Below, piece by piece: positions 53,031 to 61,964 of a DNA stretch of 64,000 nucleotides. Each line of letters opens with the position of its first letter. Position 1 is the stretch's first letter. Both the position numbers and the translations under genes were made by a program. The notes under the pieces were generated by a model. It was not told the DNA's origin and made no database searches. It saw nothing but the letters and a program-made list of their open reading frames with translations. Source of the DNA: Comamonadaceae bacterium UBA2334 (lineage in GTDB: Bacteria; Pseudomonadota; Gammaproteobacteria; Burkholderiales; Burkholderiaceae_C); contig DDUQ01000041.1 in assembly GCA_002344885.1 (NCBI GenBank), positions 30,506 through 94,505 on the forward strand. The letters run 5' to 3'.

Positions 53031-54983
53031 TCAGGCGGTGTTCGCCAGCGCCTGCACCCGTTGGCGCAGCGTGTCGGGCGTCACGGCCCGGCCATCGTCC
53101 GGTTCGCCCACGTTCAGCCCCACGCGGCTGAACAGGCCGCGCCGGAACGGTTTGACCATGGCGGTGGGCTGCCCGCCCACCAGCTCGATGCGGCTGAAGA
53201 ACGATCCCCACAGGTGGGTCAGTGCCATGGGCACCACCGGCACATCGGGCAGTCCGCTGTCGCGGGCCTGCTGCAGCAGTTTCATGATGCCGCCTTTGAA
53301 CGCCTGCAGTTCACCGTCGCGGGTGATGCCCCCTTCGGGAAAGATGCCCACCAGGTCACCCTCTTTCAGCACCTGCACGGCCTCGCGCCAGGCCGCTTCG
53401 TACACAGCCGGGTTCTCCTGTTGCGGGGCGATGGGGATGGCCTTGGCCAGCCTGAACAGCCAGCCCAGCACCGGGATGCGGAAAATGCGGTGGTCCATCA
53501 GGAAGCGGATGGGGCGTGGGCTGGCCGACATCAGCAGCACCGCGTCCACAAAGCTCACGTGGTTACAGACCAGCACGGCTGCGCCGCTGGTGGGCAAGTG
53601 GTGCTCGCCAGTGACTTTGAAGCGGTACACCAGCCGCGCCGCCAGCCAGGCCACGAAGCGCAGCAGGTACTCGGGCACCAGCAAAAATATCCACCCGGCC
53701 ACCACAGCGTTGGCCAGGCCGATGAACAGGAACAGCTCGCTGATGCTGAAGCCTGCCGACAGCAGGGCACCGGCGATGAGCGAGCTGGCCACCATGTACA
53801 GGGCGTTCAGGATGTTGTTGGCCGCCACCACCCGTGCGCGGTGGCTGGGCTGGCTGCGCAGTTGCATCAGGGCGTACATGGGCACGCTGTAAATGCCGGC
53901 AGACATGGACAGCAGCGCCAGGTCGGCCAGCACGCGCCAGTGCAGCGGCTCGGCCATGAACTGGCCCAGCGTCAGCGTGACCTCGTGCCGGGGCAGTGCC
54001 GTGGCGGCAAAGTACAGGTCCACCGAGAACACCGTCATGCCCAGTGCGCCCAGTGGCACCAGGCCGATCTCGACATGCCTGCGGCTCAGCACCTCGCACA
54101 GGAGCGCACCAGCCCCGATGCCGATGGAAAACACCACCAGCAGCAAGGAGGCCACGCGCTCGTCACCCCTGAGTACGTCGTGCGCAAACGCCGGGAAGTT
54201 GGACAGGAACACCGCGCCGAAGAACCACATCCAGCTGATGCCCAGCAACGAGCGGAACACCACAGTGTTGCCATGGGCCAGCTTCAGGTTGCGCCAGGTT
54301 TCGGTGAACGGGTTCCAGTTGATGGTCAGCCCGGGGTCGATGGCGGGTGACACCGGCACGGCCTGCGCCGCCAAGCGGCCCACGATGGCAATGGCCAGGC
54401 ACGCCGCCGCGACATATTGGGCACCCACCAGTGGCATGGCAATCAGCAGGCCACCGGCCACGTTGCCCAGCAAAATGGCGACGAAGGTGCCCATTTCGAC
54501 CATGCCGTTGCCCCCGGTGATTTCGCGCTCGGTCAGGTGCTGGGGCAGGTAGGCAAACTTGACCGGACCGAACAGCGTGGACTGCAGGCCCATGAGAAAG
54601 ATGCACAGCAGCAGCACCGGGATGTTTTGCATCAGAAACCCCCACCCGGCCAACGCCATGATCGCGATTTCCAGGTCTTTGGTGAAGCGGATCAGCCGTT
54701 CCTTGGGGTACTTGTCGGCCAGTTGCCCGCTGGTGGCCGAGAACAGCACAAAGGGCAGGATGAACAGTGCCCCGATCACCAGACCCGCCATGGCAGCAGG
54801 CAGCCACGCCACCTGCAACTGGTAGGTCACCATCACGGTGAAGGCAAACTTGAACACGTTGTCGTTGCCGGCCCCCAGGAATTGCACCCAGAAAAACGGT
54901 GCAAACCGGCGCTGCTTCAGCAGGTCAAACTGGTTGGGGTGGGGGGCTTCGGCAGCCGACTGTGCGGAGTGGGAGTGCGTCAT
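53031..54983 (-). CDS. MFS transporter fused to 1-acylglycerol-3-phosphate acyltransferase
   Basis: A 650-residue fusion. Residues ~20-420 are a 12-helix LplT-like major facilitator that moves lysophospholipids. Residues ~440-650 are a PlsC-type acyltransferase with NHVSFVD (HX4D) and FPEGGITRDGE. In E. coli LplT and Aas are separate genes; here transport and reacylation are in one polypeptide, without the Aas acyl-ACP synthetase domain. An in-frame ATG four codons upstream (54995) is possible. Divergent from pcp by 42 bp. Confidence 0.9.
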   Translation of the reverse strand: MTHSHSAQSAAEAPHPNQFDLLKQRRFAPFFWVQFLGAGNDNVFKFAFTVMVTYQLQVAWLPAAMAGLVIGALFILPFVLFSATSGQLADKYPKERLIRFTKDLEIAIMALAGWGFLMQNIPVLLLCIFLMGLQSTLFGPVKFAYLPQHLTEREITGGNGMVEMGTFVAILLGNVAGGLLIAMPLVGAQYVAAACLAIAIVGRLAAQAVPVSPAIDPGLTINWNPFTETWRNLKLAHGNTVVFRSLLGISWMWFFGAVFLSNFPAFAHDVLRGDERVASLLLVVFSIGIGAGALLCEVLSRRHVEIGLVPLGALGMTVFSVDLYFAATALPRHEVTLTLGQFMAEPLHWRVLADLALLSMSAGIYSVPMYALMQLRSQPSHRARVVAANNILNALYMVASSLIAGALLSAGFSISELFLFIGLANAVVAGWIFLLVPEYLLRFVAWLAARLVYRFKVTGEHHLPTSGAAVLVCNHVSFVDAVLLMSASPRPIRFLMDHRIFRIPVLGWLFRLAKAIPIAPQQENPAVYEAAWREAVQVLKEGDLVGIFPEGGITRDGELQAFKGGIMKLLQQARDSGLPDVPVVPMALTHLWGSFFSRIELVGGQPTAMVKPFRRGLFSRVGLNVGEPDDGRAVTPDTLRQRVQALANTA

Positions 54984-55025
54984 GCTGCGTGGCATTTTGC
55001 AGCAAAGCCGCTACAGTGCAACGCC

Positions 55026-55694
55026 ATGCCAACCCATTCCCATGCCCTGCCGCGTGTGCTGCTCACCGGTTTCGATCCGTTCAACGGTGCCAGCATCAAC
55101 CCCAGTTGGCAGGCCGTGCAGGCGTTGCACGGCAAACGGGTGTTGGGGCGCAGGTTGGTGGCGGCGCAGTTGCCCACCGAATTTGGCACCGCATTGCACC
55201 GGCTGGATGCGCTGCTGGCGCGCTGGCAGCCGGAAATGGTGGTGTGCGTGGGGCAGGCCGGTGGCCGGGCGGCGCTGTCGCTGGAGCGTGTGGCCATCAA
55301 CCTTATCGACGCACCCATTGCCGACAACGCGGGCGACCGGCCTGTCGACATGCCGGTTGTGCCGGGCGGTCCTGCGGCTTACTTCAGCACCCTGCCGGTC
55401 AAGGCTGCCTGTGCTGCGTTGCATCGTGCGGGGCTGCTGGCCGAGGTGTCTCACACCGCCGGTACGTTTGTGTGCAACCAGGTGTTTTACGGGTTGATGC
55501 ACCGGCTGGCCACCCAACCAGCGCTGTCACAGGTCCGGGGTGGCTTCGTGCACGTGCCCTGGCTGCCCGAGCAGGGCTCGCCCGCCATGCCAATGGCCGA
55601 TGTGGTGCGGGGTTTGAAAGAAATTGTGCGTCTGTCGCTTGATGATCAAGCACAAGATGCTATAAAAATGGTTGCTTCAGGTCGCACCCACTGA
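55026..55694 (+). CDS. pcp: Pyroglutamyl-peptidase I
   Basis: A 222-residue cysteine peptidase removing N-terminal pyroglutamate. Catalytic residues are Glu87 (LSLERVAINL), Cys150 (GTFVCNQVFYGLMH) and His176 (GGFVHVPWLPEQ). The last ~25 codons are AT-rich and contain a degenerate copy of the 30-bp repeat, so the C-terminal end (SLDDQAQDAIKMVASG) may derive from it. No signal peptide. Confidence 0.92.
   Translation: MPTHSHALPRVLLTGFDPFNGASINPSWQAVQALHGKRVLGRRLVAAQLPTEFGTALHRLDALLARWQPEMVVCVGQAGGRAALSLERVAINLIDAPIADNAGDRPVDMPVVPGGPAAYFSTLPVKAACAALHRAGLLAEVSHTAGTFVCNQVFYGLMHRLATQPALSQVRGGFVHVPWLPEQGSPAMPMADVVRGLKEIVRLSLDDQAQDAIKMVASGRTH
55635..55664 (+). repeat. Degenerate 30-bp repeat copy at the 3' end of pcp
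   Basis: TCGCTTG, 17 bases, GCTATA: 5/7 and 5/6 with exact spacing, in the same codon phase as the rarA and dusC copies. AT-rich against a GC-rich gene. Confidence 0.4.
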
Positions 55695-55773
55695 CGTGTA
55701 CTGAGGAGCGCCGTCGTTTGTTGACGCGTACCGACTGGGGCGCTAGCACGCTCGCCGCGCCTGGTGCCGGGTG

Positions 55774-57633
55774 TCAGAAAGTTTCCCAGTCGTCATCACC
55801 GCCCGCCGCCTTCGCCGCAGGCTTTGTCGCTGCAGCAGGCTTGGCCGATGCGATGCGAGCGGCCGGTGGCAAAGGGGTGGGGGCAGGCCTGGTGGTGGGT
55901 GAGGTCGCTTGGGCCGATTTGGGCGGTTTGGCCGGTTTGCTGCCCGCCAGCTTCGGCAATGACTTGGCGGGTGCCTGAGAGGGCGTGGCAGCCAGGGCCG
56001 GGTGCGGACGGGGTGCTGCAATGGGTGGGCGCGCAGAGGCGGGGGCTGCTGGCTGCGCGGCAGGTGCCCTGAAGGTGCTTGACGAACTGCCGCTGACCTT
56101 GAACACCGACACCGATTGCACCAGTTCCTGCGCTTGCTGCTTCAGGCTGGACGCAGCGGCCGCCATCTGCTCGACCAGCGCAGCGTTTTGTTGGGTGGAC
56201 TGATCCATGGAGCCCATTTCGTCACCCACGTGGCCCACTTTGGTGGCTTGCTCGCCAGATGCGGCGTTGATTTCACCCATGATGTCGGCCACGCGCTGGA
56301 TGGCGCTCACCACCTCGGTCATGGTGCTGCCCGCCTGGTCGACCAGTGTGGTGCCCTGTTCCACTTTCTCCACGCTGGCGCCGATCAGCTCCTTGATTTC
56401 TTTGGCCGCACCTGCGCTGCGTCCTGCCAGCGCACGGACTTCAGACGCGACCACGGCAAAACCCCGGCCCGCTTCGCCCGCCCGTGCGGCTTCGACAGCG
56501 GCGTTCAGTGCCAGGATGTTGGTCTGGAAGGCGATGCCGTCGATCACGGCGATGATGTCGGCAATCTTTCGGCTGGCATCGTTGATGTCCTTCATGGTTT
56601 CGACGACCTGACCCACCACCTCGCCACCTTGCACCGCAATCGTCGAGGCCGTGGAGGCCAGTTGGTTCGCCTGTCGTGCCGAGTCGGCGTTCTGGTTCAC
56701 GGTTTGTCCGAGTTCCGCCATGGCAGCACTGGTCTTTTCGAGGGCCGCCGCCTGCTGTTCAGTCCGGGCAGAAAGGTCATGGTTGCCATGTGCGATTTCG
56801 GACGATGCCATGGCCACCGACTCGCTGCCCTGGCGCACGCTGGTAACCGTGCTGGCCAGGCTGTCCTGCATGGTTCGCAGCGCAACCATCATGTGGGCCA
56901 CTTCGTCATTGCCGTGCACGGCGATGGCATTCGTCAGATTGCCCTCGGCAACCGACTCGGTGATTCGCACGGCCTGTCGCAAGGGCGTGACAATGGATCG
57001 TGTGTTGGCCCATGCCAGTGTGAAGCCCAGTGCCAGTGCCAGGGCCACTGCGCCTGCCAACATCATGGCCGCAGCGGCTTTGCTGCCATCAGCTTCTTGC
57101 TTGGACGCGGCTGCGTCGGTCAGTTGCAAGGCCATCAGCTTGTCCAGTGCGGCGGTGAACGGGGGGGCCAGCGGGCTGATCTTGCCGAAATAGAGTGCCT
57201 TGGCCGCGTCGTGGTCACCGTTCTGGCTGGCTTTGCGCGTGGGGTACAGGGCCTCTGTCCGGTACACCTTCAACGTGGTTTCCACTTCGTTGGACAACGC
57301 AATTTCTTCTGGCGTCCGTTGGGTGGCCAGGTAGGCTGCCCAGTTTTTGTCGATCTGGGCAGAGTTTTTCTCCTGTTCGTCTGACCGCTTGGCGATGTTG
57401 CCCGGGTCGGTGTTGAGCAACATGTCCATCGCCAGCACGCGGTTACGCTGGGTCAGGTATTGCATGTTAGCCAGGTAGGTGATGGGTTTGAGGTTGCTTT
57501 CCAGGATGTGGTCGCTGGTGGCGTGTACCGCCGCAATGCCACGGTAGCCAATGCCGGCCACCACCAGCATCAGGCCCAGAATGAGGGTAAACGCGATGGT
57601 CAGGCGCTTGCCAATGGACAGTTGTGTCACCAT
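55774..57633 (-). CDS. Methyl-accepting chemotaxis protein with CheR-tether
   Basis: A 619-residue receptor. TM1 (~10-30), a periplasmic four-helix-bundle sensor (~35-190), TM2 (~195-210), HAMP, and a signalling domain whose hairpin tip is VIDGIAFQTNILALNAAVEAARAGEAGRGFAVVA in parts. The C-terminus is an Ala/Pro-rich linker (~520-610) ending DDDWETF: the last five residues match the xWxxF pentapeptide that tethers CheR and CheB. Ligand unknown. The start at 57633 begins just before the first helix. Confidence 0.93.
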   Translation of the reverse strand: MVTQLSIGKRLTIAFTLILGLMLVVAGIGYRGIAAVHATSDHILESNLKPITYLANMQYLTQRNRVLAMDMLLNTDPGNIAKRSDEQEKNSAQIDKNWAAYLATQRTPEEIALSNEVETTLKVYRTEALYPTRKASQNGDHDAAKALYFGKISPLAPPFTAALDKLMALQLTDAAASKQEADGSKAAAAMMLAGAVALALALGFTLAWANTRSIVTPLRQAVRITESVAEGNLTNAIAVHGNDEVAHMMVALRTMQDSLASTVTSVRQGSESVAMASSEIAHGNHDLSARTEQQAAALEKTSAAMAELGQTVNQNADSARQANQLASTASTIAVQGGEVVGQVVETMKDINDASRKIADIIAVIDGIAFQTNILALNAAVEAARAGEAGRGFAVVASEVRALAGRSAGAAKEIKELIGASVEKVEQGTTLVDQAGSTMTEVVSAIQRVADIMGEINAASGEQATKVGHVGDEMGSMDQSTQQNAALVEQMAAAASSLKQQAQELVQSVSVFKVSGSSSSTFRAPAAQPAAPASARPPIAAPRPHPALAATPSQAPAKSLPKLAGSKPAKPPKSAQATSPTTRPAPTPLPPAARIASAKPAAATKPAAKAAGGDDDWETF

Positions 57634-57721
57634 GCTGTGTCTCCGTTTTGTCGTGGGAACGCTACGGTGCATGATAGGCGCTCTTCACCACCGACAGCTG
57701 CTTTTTTCAATCATTGCCAAC

Positions 57722-58933
57722 ATGAAACTCAAGACAATTGCCGTGGCCAGCACACTGGTGTTGGTGGCGTCGGCTGGCGCGGGCTGGCTTGCTCTGGACA
57801 AGGAAACACGGGGTTTCCTGGCCGCCTTTCCCACCAACCGCGACGTGCTGTTCTGGAAAGAGTCGCAACGCGATGCGGCTTTCCGGGCCATGGACCGGCT
57901 GCCTGTGCTGGCCAAGCACCGGGTGGTGGCCGCCGGTGGCACGCCGTCGGCGCTGCCGCCCGGCCCACCGTTGCAGCTGGCGCTGGACGTGGATGCCTAC
58001 ATGCAAGGCCAGCGCAACGCTGCATTGGTGGTGTTGCACAAAGGCCAGGTGCGGCTGGAGCGCTATGGCCTTGACTTTGATGCAGCGGGCCGCTGGACCA
58101 GTTTTTCGGTTGCCAAGTCTCTGACGGCCACACTGGTGGGCGCTGCCGTGCGCCAGGGGCACATTGGCAGCATGGATGACAAGGTCAGCCAGTATGTTCA
58201 GGAGCTGAAAGGCTCCGCCTACGACGACGTTACCCTGCGCCAACTGCTGACGATGACATCGGGCGTGCAGTGGAACGAGGACTACAGCGACCCCAACTCC
58301 GACGTGGCCAGATTCAACAACCACAAGCCCGAGGCGGGCATGGACGCAACGGTCAGCTACCTGCGGCAGTTGCCCCGTGCAGCCCCCGCCGGTACCCGAT
58401 GGCTGTACAGCACCGGCGAGACCAACCTGGTGGGCATTCTGCTGGCGCGTGCGGTGCAGAAGCCTCTGGCCGATTACCTGTCGGAAACCATCTGGAAGCC
58501 AGTGGGCATGGAGCAGCAGGCCACCTGGATACTCAACAAAACCGGCCAGGAGATCAGCGGCTGCTGTATCCAGGCCGCGACGCGGGACATGGCACGCTTC
58601 GGTCAGTTCATTCTGGGGGGTGCCCTGGTCAACGGCCAGCCTGTGTTGCCCGATGGGTGGCTGCAAGACGCTACCACCAAGCGGGTGGGCATCAACCAGC
58701 CCGGCAGCGGCTACGGCTACCAGTGGTGGACGTTTGATGATGGCACCTACATGGCACGTGGCATTTTTGGCCAGGGCATCTTCATCGACCCCCAGCGCCA
58801 GCTGGTGATCGCGTCCAACGCCAATTGGGCGGGCGGTGCCCGTGATGCTGTGGCCGCCCCGGCACGTGCAGCTTTTTACAGAGCGGTGCAGCAGGCGGTG
58901 GATCAGGAAGCCCAAGGCGCCAACCGGTCCTGA
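57722..58933 (+). CDS. Serine hydrolase of the beta-lactamase/class C family
   Basis: A 403-residue exported enzyme with an N-terminal signal or anchor helix (IAVASTLVLVASAGAGWLA). The nucleophile motif SxxK is SVAK in FSVAKSLTATLV, and the YxN-like site lies in LYSTGETN; the HxG/KTG element is replaced by ARGIFGQG. This pattern fits esterase/DD-peptidase-like class C hydrolases rather than a true beta-lactamase. Start at 57722. Substrate unknown. Confidence 0.85.
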   Translation: MKLKTIAVASTLVLVASAGAGWLALDKETRGFLAAFPTNRDVLFWKESQRDAAFRAMDRLPVLAKHRVVAAGGTPSALPPGPPLQLALDVDAYMQGQRNAALVVLHKGQVRLERYGLDFDAAGRWTSFSVAKSLTATLVGAAVRQGHIGSMDDKVSQYVQELKGSAYDDVTLRQLLTMTSGVQWNEDYSDPNSDVARFNNHKPEAGMDATVSYLRQLPRAAPAGTRWLYSTGETNLVGILLARAVQKPLADYLSETIWKPVGMEQQATWILNKTGQEISGCCIQAATRDMARFGQFILGGALVNGQPVLPDGWLQDATTKRVGINQPGSGYGYQWWTFDDGTYMARGIFGQGIFIDPQRQLVIASNANWAGGARDAVAAPARAAFYRAVQQAVDQEAQGANRS

Positions 58934-59026
58934 GCAGTTGGGTGGCCGATGGGGTTTGGCCCACCGGACAGCCCGTGCACGGAGATCACCCGCTCAGCGT
59001 CGCCGGACGGGTTGTATGGGGCGTGC

Positions 59027-59641
59027 TCAGGCCTTGGCTTTGGGCACCCGGCCCATCAGGTAGAACTCGGGGTTGGGCACCATGCCGCTGAACGAGGCCA
59101 TGCGGTTGCTCAGCCCGAAAAACGCGGTGATGGCGGCGATGTCCCAAATATCTTCGTCGTCAAAGCCGTGGGCGTGCAGGGGGGCAAAGTCGGCTTCGTT
59201 CACGTCGTGCGACTGCAGGCACACCTTCATGGCGAAGTCCAGCATGGCTTTCTGGCGGGGAGAAATGTCGGCCTTGCGGTGGTTGATGGCCACCTGGTCG
59301 GCCACCAGCGGCTGCTTTTCGTAAATGCGCAGAATGGCACCGTGCGCCACCACGCAGTACAGGCAGTGGTTGGCCGCGCTGGTGGCGGTGACGATCATTT
59401 CGCGCTCGCCTTTGGTCAGGCCCGAGGTGCGGCCCACGGTTTCAGGCGTCATCAGCGCGTCGTGATAGGCAAAAAACGCCCGCCACTCAGCCGGGCGGTG
59501 TGCAAACGCCAGGAACACGTTGGGCACAAAACCAGCCTTCTCCTGCACCTCCAGGATGCGCTGGCGGATGTCTTCTGGCAGGTCGCCCAGGGCGGGGAAG
59601 GGGTAGCGGGTGGCAGGGGAGGTGGTGGTGTTTGTGGTCAT
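59027..59641 (-). CDS. Peroxidase-related carboxymuconolactone decarboxylase-like enzyme
   Basis: A 204-residue helical protein of the AhpD superfamily. The redox site is CLYCVVAHG (C-x2-C-x3-H), and NVFLAFAHRPAEWRAFFAYHDALM is the family's first part (given in pieces). LTKGEREMIVTATSAANHC precedes the site. Probably reduces organic peroxides through a thiol pair. The start at 59641 is chosen. Confidence 0.85.
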   Translation of the reverse strand: MTTNTTTSPATRYPFPALGDLPEDIRQRILEVQEKAGFVPNVFLAFAHRPAEWRAFFAYHDALMTPETVGRTSGLTKGEREMIVTATSAANHCLYCVVAHGAILRIYEKQPLVADQVAINHRKADISPRQKAMLDFAMKVCLQSHDVNEADFAPLHAHGFDDEDIWDIAAITAFFGLSNRMASFSGMVPNPEFYLMGRVPKAKA

Positions 59642-59673
59642 GGTGGCAGCAGAAAAAAATGAAACAACAGGCC

Positions 59674-60009
59674 TCAAGCTTGCCACACCCCAAACCCGGC
59701 TGAGCGCAGGTCAATGCCCACTTCCACTTCGCGCGACTGTGCATCGCGGTAAGACATGGGGTTGAAGCCTTCGTACAAGTCTGGCAGCAAACGCAGGCCG
59801 TACTTGCGCACGAAGGTGTTGGACTGGATACCCGCCTTGTGCTTGTCAAACCGCACATCGGGGTCCAGCCCCGTCATGCCCACGTACACGCAGGGCTTGC
59901 CCGCCACATAGCCTGGGTTGCACCGGCGGAACTTGTCTTCCAGCAGCACATCCGGGTGCAGTTCGATCACATAGACGTGGTGATGGCGGCGGGGCATGAA
60001 ATCAAACAA
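59674..60009 (-). CDS. Small GIY-YIG-like protein
   Basis: A 111-residue protein. HVYVIEL and CVYVGMTGLDPDVRFDKHKAG match the two halves of a GIY-YIG nuclease start (here VYV...YVG), but the later catalytic Arg/Glu region is not clear. It might be a degenerate nuclease or a binding protein. It lies just outside the direct repeat at 60073. Confidence 0.65.
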   Translation of the reverse strand: MFDFMPRRHHHVYVIELHPDVLLEDKFRRCNPGYVAGKPCVYVGMTGLDPDVRFDKHKAGIQSNTFVRKYGLRLLPDLYEGFNPMSYRDAQSREVEVGIDLRSAGFGVWQA

Positions 60010-60011
60010 AC

Positions 60012-60040
60012 AGTAGCTGTGTATTCAATCCATAAAGGCG
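60012..60040 (-). repeat. Probable copy of the 30-bp repeat (29 bp)
   Basis: On the minus strand: CGCCTTT, 16 bases, GCTACT. The spacer (ATGGATTGAATACACA) shares TGG.ATTGAATA with the copy at 37163. It is one base shorter than the others. Confidence 0.45.
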
Positions 60041-60072
60041 TCGGGGGCTGTTTTTATTCATAGTTCCATGCG

Positions 60073-60101
60073 TCAGAACGAAGACCCCGGCCCGCTCAAA
60101 A
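60073..60101. repeat. 29-bp direct repeat, left copy (DUF924 3'-end remnant)
   Basis: Identical over 29 bases to 62253-62281, the 3' end of the DUF924 gene. Similarity continues to about 60132 at roughly 75%, with the minus-strand frame encoding a KEVELAF-like relative of the DUF924 C-terminus, then a frameshift. It lies directly after the AbiEii stop. Confidence 0.8.
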
Positions 60102-60143
60102 CGCAAGCTCTACTTCCTTGCAACTGCAGCCAACAATCACCCT

Positions 60144-60854
60144 TCAAACAGGTTTCACCAGCCTGCGCAACGCGCGAACCTTCTGCCACACCACCGCTTT
60201 GGGCAGCGTCATGGCCTTGGCCTGCATGCAGCGCTCAAGCCAGCCAGCGCGGCCTTGCAGGCGGTCAATGGCTTTGGCCAGATCACGCGCCACAGAGTCG
60301 CCGTATGCCAGTTCGGCCTTGGCCAATGCCACTTGCAGCAGCGGCAAACGCAGGTTCATCATGGCCAGGTCAATCACATCGCGGCTGAACACACTGTCGT
60401 CCGCATGCCGGTCTGAATTGGCCAACAACATTGAAGCCGCCAAATCCAGCCGTGTGAGGGTGGCAATGCCGCATATCGCGTCGCTGTTGCCTGGTGCCTC
60501 CAGCTCAATACGTGCCTCGCGGACGATTTCAAACTTAATGGCTTGCCCGTCCATCTGCACCAGCGTTCTCAACCCATATTGGTCGGCGCGCAACTCGCGC
60601 CCCACGGTCAATGGCTCTGCGCCGGGCCTGAGCAGGGCGTTGAGCCCTTGGGCGCCTGTGACCATCTGGCGCAGTTCGCGGTAGCCACCGGCATCAGACA
60701 CCAGAAAATCAATGTCCACCGACTCCCGGTACTCGCCATGGCGCAGCGCAATGCAGGTGCCGCCACCAAACAAGCAGCCGTGCTGACGCAGCAGGGCACC
60801 GTTCAGCGCGGCCAGCACATGCGCAATGCGTTGGTGGTGGGGCCGTTCAAACAT
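60144..60854 (-). CDS. AbiEii/AbiGii-type nucleotidyltransferase toxin
   Basis: A 236-residue nucleotidyltransferase-fold protein. The catalytic site is GGTCIALRHGEYRESVDIDFLV (in parts): Gly31-Gly32-Thr33 and Asp47/Asp49. This is the DUF1814 family of AbiEii toxins, which block growth during phage infection by modifying tRNA or other RNA. Its start overlaps the upstream XRE gene by 8 bp, the usual antitoxin-toxin order. Confidence 0.85.
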   Translation of the reverse strand: MFERPHHQRIAHVLAALNGALLRQHGCLFGGGTCIALRHGEYRESVDIDFLVSDAGGYRELRQMVTGAQGLNALLRPGAEPLTVGRELRADQYGLRTLVQMDGQAIKFEIVREARIELEAPGNSDAICGIATLTRLDLAASMLLANSDRHADDSVFSRDVIDLAMMNLRLPLLQVALAKAELAYGDSVARDLAKAIDRLQGRAGWLERCMQAKAMTLPKAVVWQKVRALRRLVKPV

Positions 60855-61365
60855 GGGTGGGGTCTGCTGTTGCCGTGCCGCCACCCAGCCCCGTGCGCAA
60901 AGCATGTAGCAAAGCAAGTTCGGTGGGCGACATGGCGGTCATGTCCAAATGCCGGGCATTGCGCTCGTAAATGCCCCACGCCTCTGCCGGTGACAGCGTG
61001 TCAGTGCCGTGTACCTGCCAGGCTAAGGCTTTGAGCTGCGGGTAGTTTTGCAAGTGCACGCGCACCGGTATCCACTCGGCCAAGTTGACAGGCTTGCCCT
61101 GGTTTGCATCGTTGGTAGGCTTTTCTTCGGAATTGCGGGCTTGCAGCACCATGCCCAGCGCCGTCATGGCTTGCGCCCAGGCACCACCTGCCACCGTTGG
61201 CTCACCTTTTTCGATGCGGTGCAGCGTGACCCGCGACATGCCCGCCGCCTCAGCCGCTGCCGTGCTGCTGACGCGCAAAGCCTTGCGGCGAGCGCGAAGT
61301 TGCTGGCCCAAGGCCTGCAACTGAGCTTCGCTTGCGGGAGTGGTTTTGAGTGGCTGCGAGATCAT
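60847..61365 (-). CDS. XRE-family antitoxin/regulator of the AbiEii pair
   Basis: A 172-residue protein. Residues ~20-75 form a helix-turn-helix (ARRKALRVSSTAAAEAAGMSRVTLHRIEKGE in parts), followed by a helical C-terminal domain (SPAEAWGIYERNARHLD). It replaces the AbiEi antitoxin commonly paired with AbiEii. A perfect 12-bp inverted repeat at 61365-61416 overlaps its start and probable promoter, fitting autoregulation. Confidence 0.85.
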   Translation of the reverse strand: MISQPLKTTPASEAQLQALGQQLRARRKALRVSSTAAAEAAGMSRVTLHRIEKGEPTVAGGAWAQAMTALGMVLQARNSEEKPTNDANQGKPVNLAEWIPVRVHLQNYPQLKALAWQVHGTDTLSPAEAWGIYERNARHLDMTAMSPTELALLHALRTGLGGGTATADPTHV

Positions 61366-61416
61366 TTGTTTCTCATCATGAACAAAACAGTATTTTTGTC
61401 AACTATGAGAAACAAA
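61365..61416. promoter_or_regulatory. Operator and promoter of the XRE/AbiEii operon
   Basis: TTTGTTTCTCAT (61365-61376) is perfectly inverted as ATGAGAAACAAA (61405-61416). Between the arms, on the minus strand, TTGACA is followed after 17 bases by ATGATG-like sequence, a plausible promoter. The right arm touches the XRE start codon. Confidence 0.65.
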
Positions 61417-61485
61417 TTTTCTGCCGATTGACTGCTTGGCTGGAGGGCATGACACGATTGCACAGCGCAAAAAAATATCAAACTA

Positions 61486-61515
61486 CATAGCTTCTTAGGC
61501 TTATAAATAAAGCGA
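61486..61515 (-). repeat. 30-bp AT-rich repeat copy in the toxin-antitoxin patch
   Basis: On the minus strand: TCGCTTT, 17 bases, GCTATG, 6/7 and 6/6 with exact spacing. It sits in an AT-rich spacer between the XRE gene and the antitoxin-like fragment. Confidence 0.65.
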
Positions 61516-61548
61516 TAAAGGCATAAAGTAACGGCAAACTAGTTTGTA

Positions 61549-61710
61549 TCAGTCAGATGCACCCACGGACGAAGACAGAAGATTTGGGTACTTCGCAGTG
61601 ACGGCAGACAAGGCCACGGCCCTGAGCTCTCCGCACTTGTAAGCATCGAGTCGGTCGTCAGCCTCTTTGGTCCAAAGCGCATCCAGCGTCGCGTGTGCAT
61701 TCTTGATGCG
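61549..61710 (-). pseudogene. Fragment resembling an addiction-module antitoxin
   Basis: A 53-codon frame ending in TGA, with LWTKEADDRLDAYKCGEL and VTAKYPN, resembles the C-terminal half of TIGR02574-type addiction-module components (W..E...R...Y..GE). No start codon precedes it in frame, and it begins at the DUF2442 stop. Most likely a truncated relic; it might instead be translated by frameshift from DUF2442. Confidence 0.4.
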
Positions 61711-61712
61711 CG

Positions 61713-61964
61713 TTAAGCCGCCTGCACAGCATTGACCAATTCATGCAGCCGGGCACCAGAAAGCTCCAGTCCATTTGGCCAACAAAGCGCACCAGCGTCC
61801 ACGAAGCAGCGGCTGAAGTACGCGGGCTCGCGCAGCGCTTCCAGCAGAGGGCCTTGTCGGGTTGCGAGGTAGGCTGCACCGTCGAACACGCCTCGCGTGT
61901 GGTCGCTGAAACTCAGCTCCAGCACATGGGCCTTCATGGGCTTGACATCCAGTAACTTAATCAC
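61713..61964 (-). CDS. DUF2442 family protein
   Basis: An 83-residue protein. LDVKPMKAHVLELSFSDHTRGVFDGAAYL and EPAYFSRCFVDAGALCWPNGLELS (in parts) are the DUF2442 pattern. The GTG at 61964 has AAGGAG 7 bases upstream and overlaps the DUF4160 gene by 8 bp. DUF4160-DUF2442 pairs recur like toxin-antitoxin modules; activity is unproven. Confidence 0.85.
   Translation of the reverse strand: MIKLLDVKPMKAHVLELSFSDHTRGVFDGAAYLATRQGPLLEALREPAYFSRCFVDAGALCWPNGLELSGARLHELVNAVQAA

Noticed and set aside
53061..57384. Long plus-strand frames opposite the MFS-acyltransferase and chemoreceptor genes
   Set aside because: Biased composition, no family resemblance, and the minus-strand genes have clear domains and starts.
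57722..58933. Serine hydrolase as an antibiotic-resistance beta-lactamase
   Set aside because: It has SxxK but lacks the KTG element; fits esterase/DD-peptidase-like relatives better.
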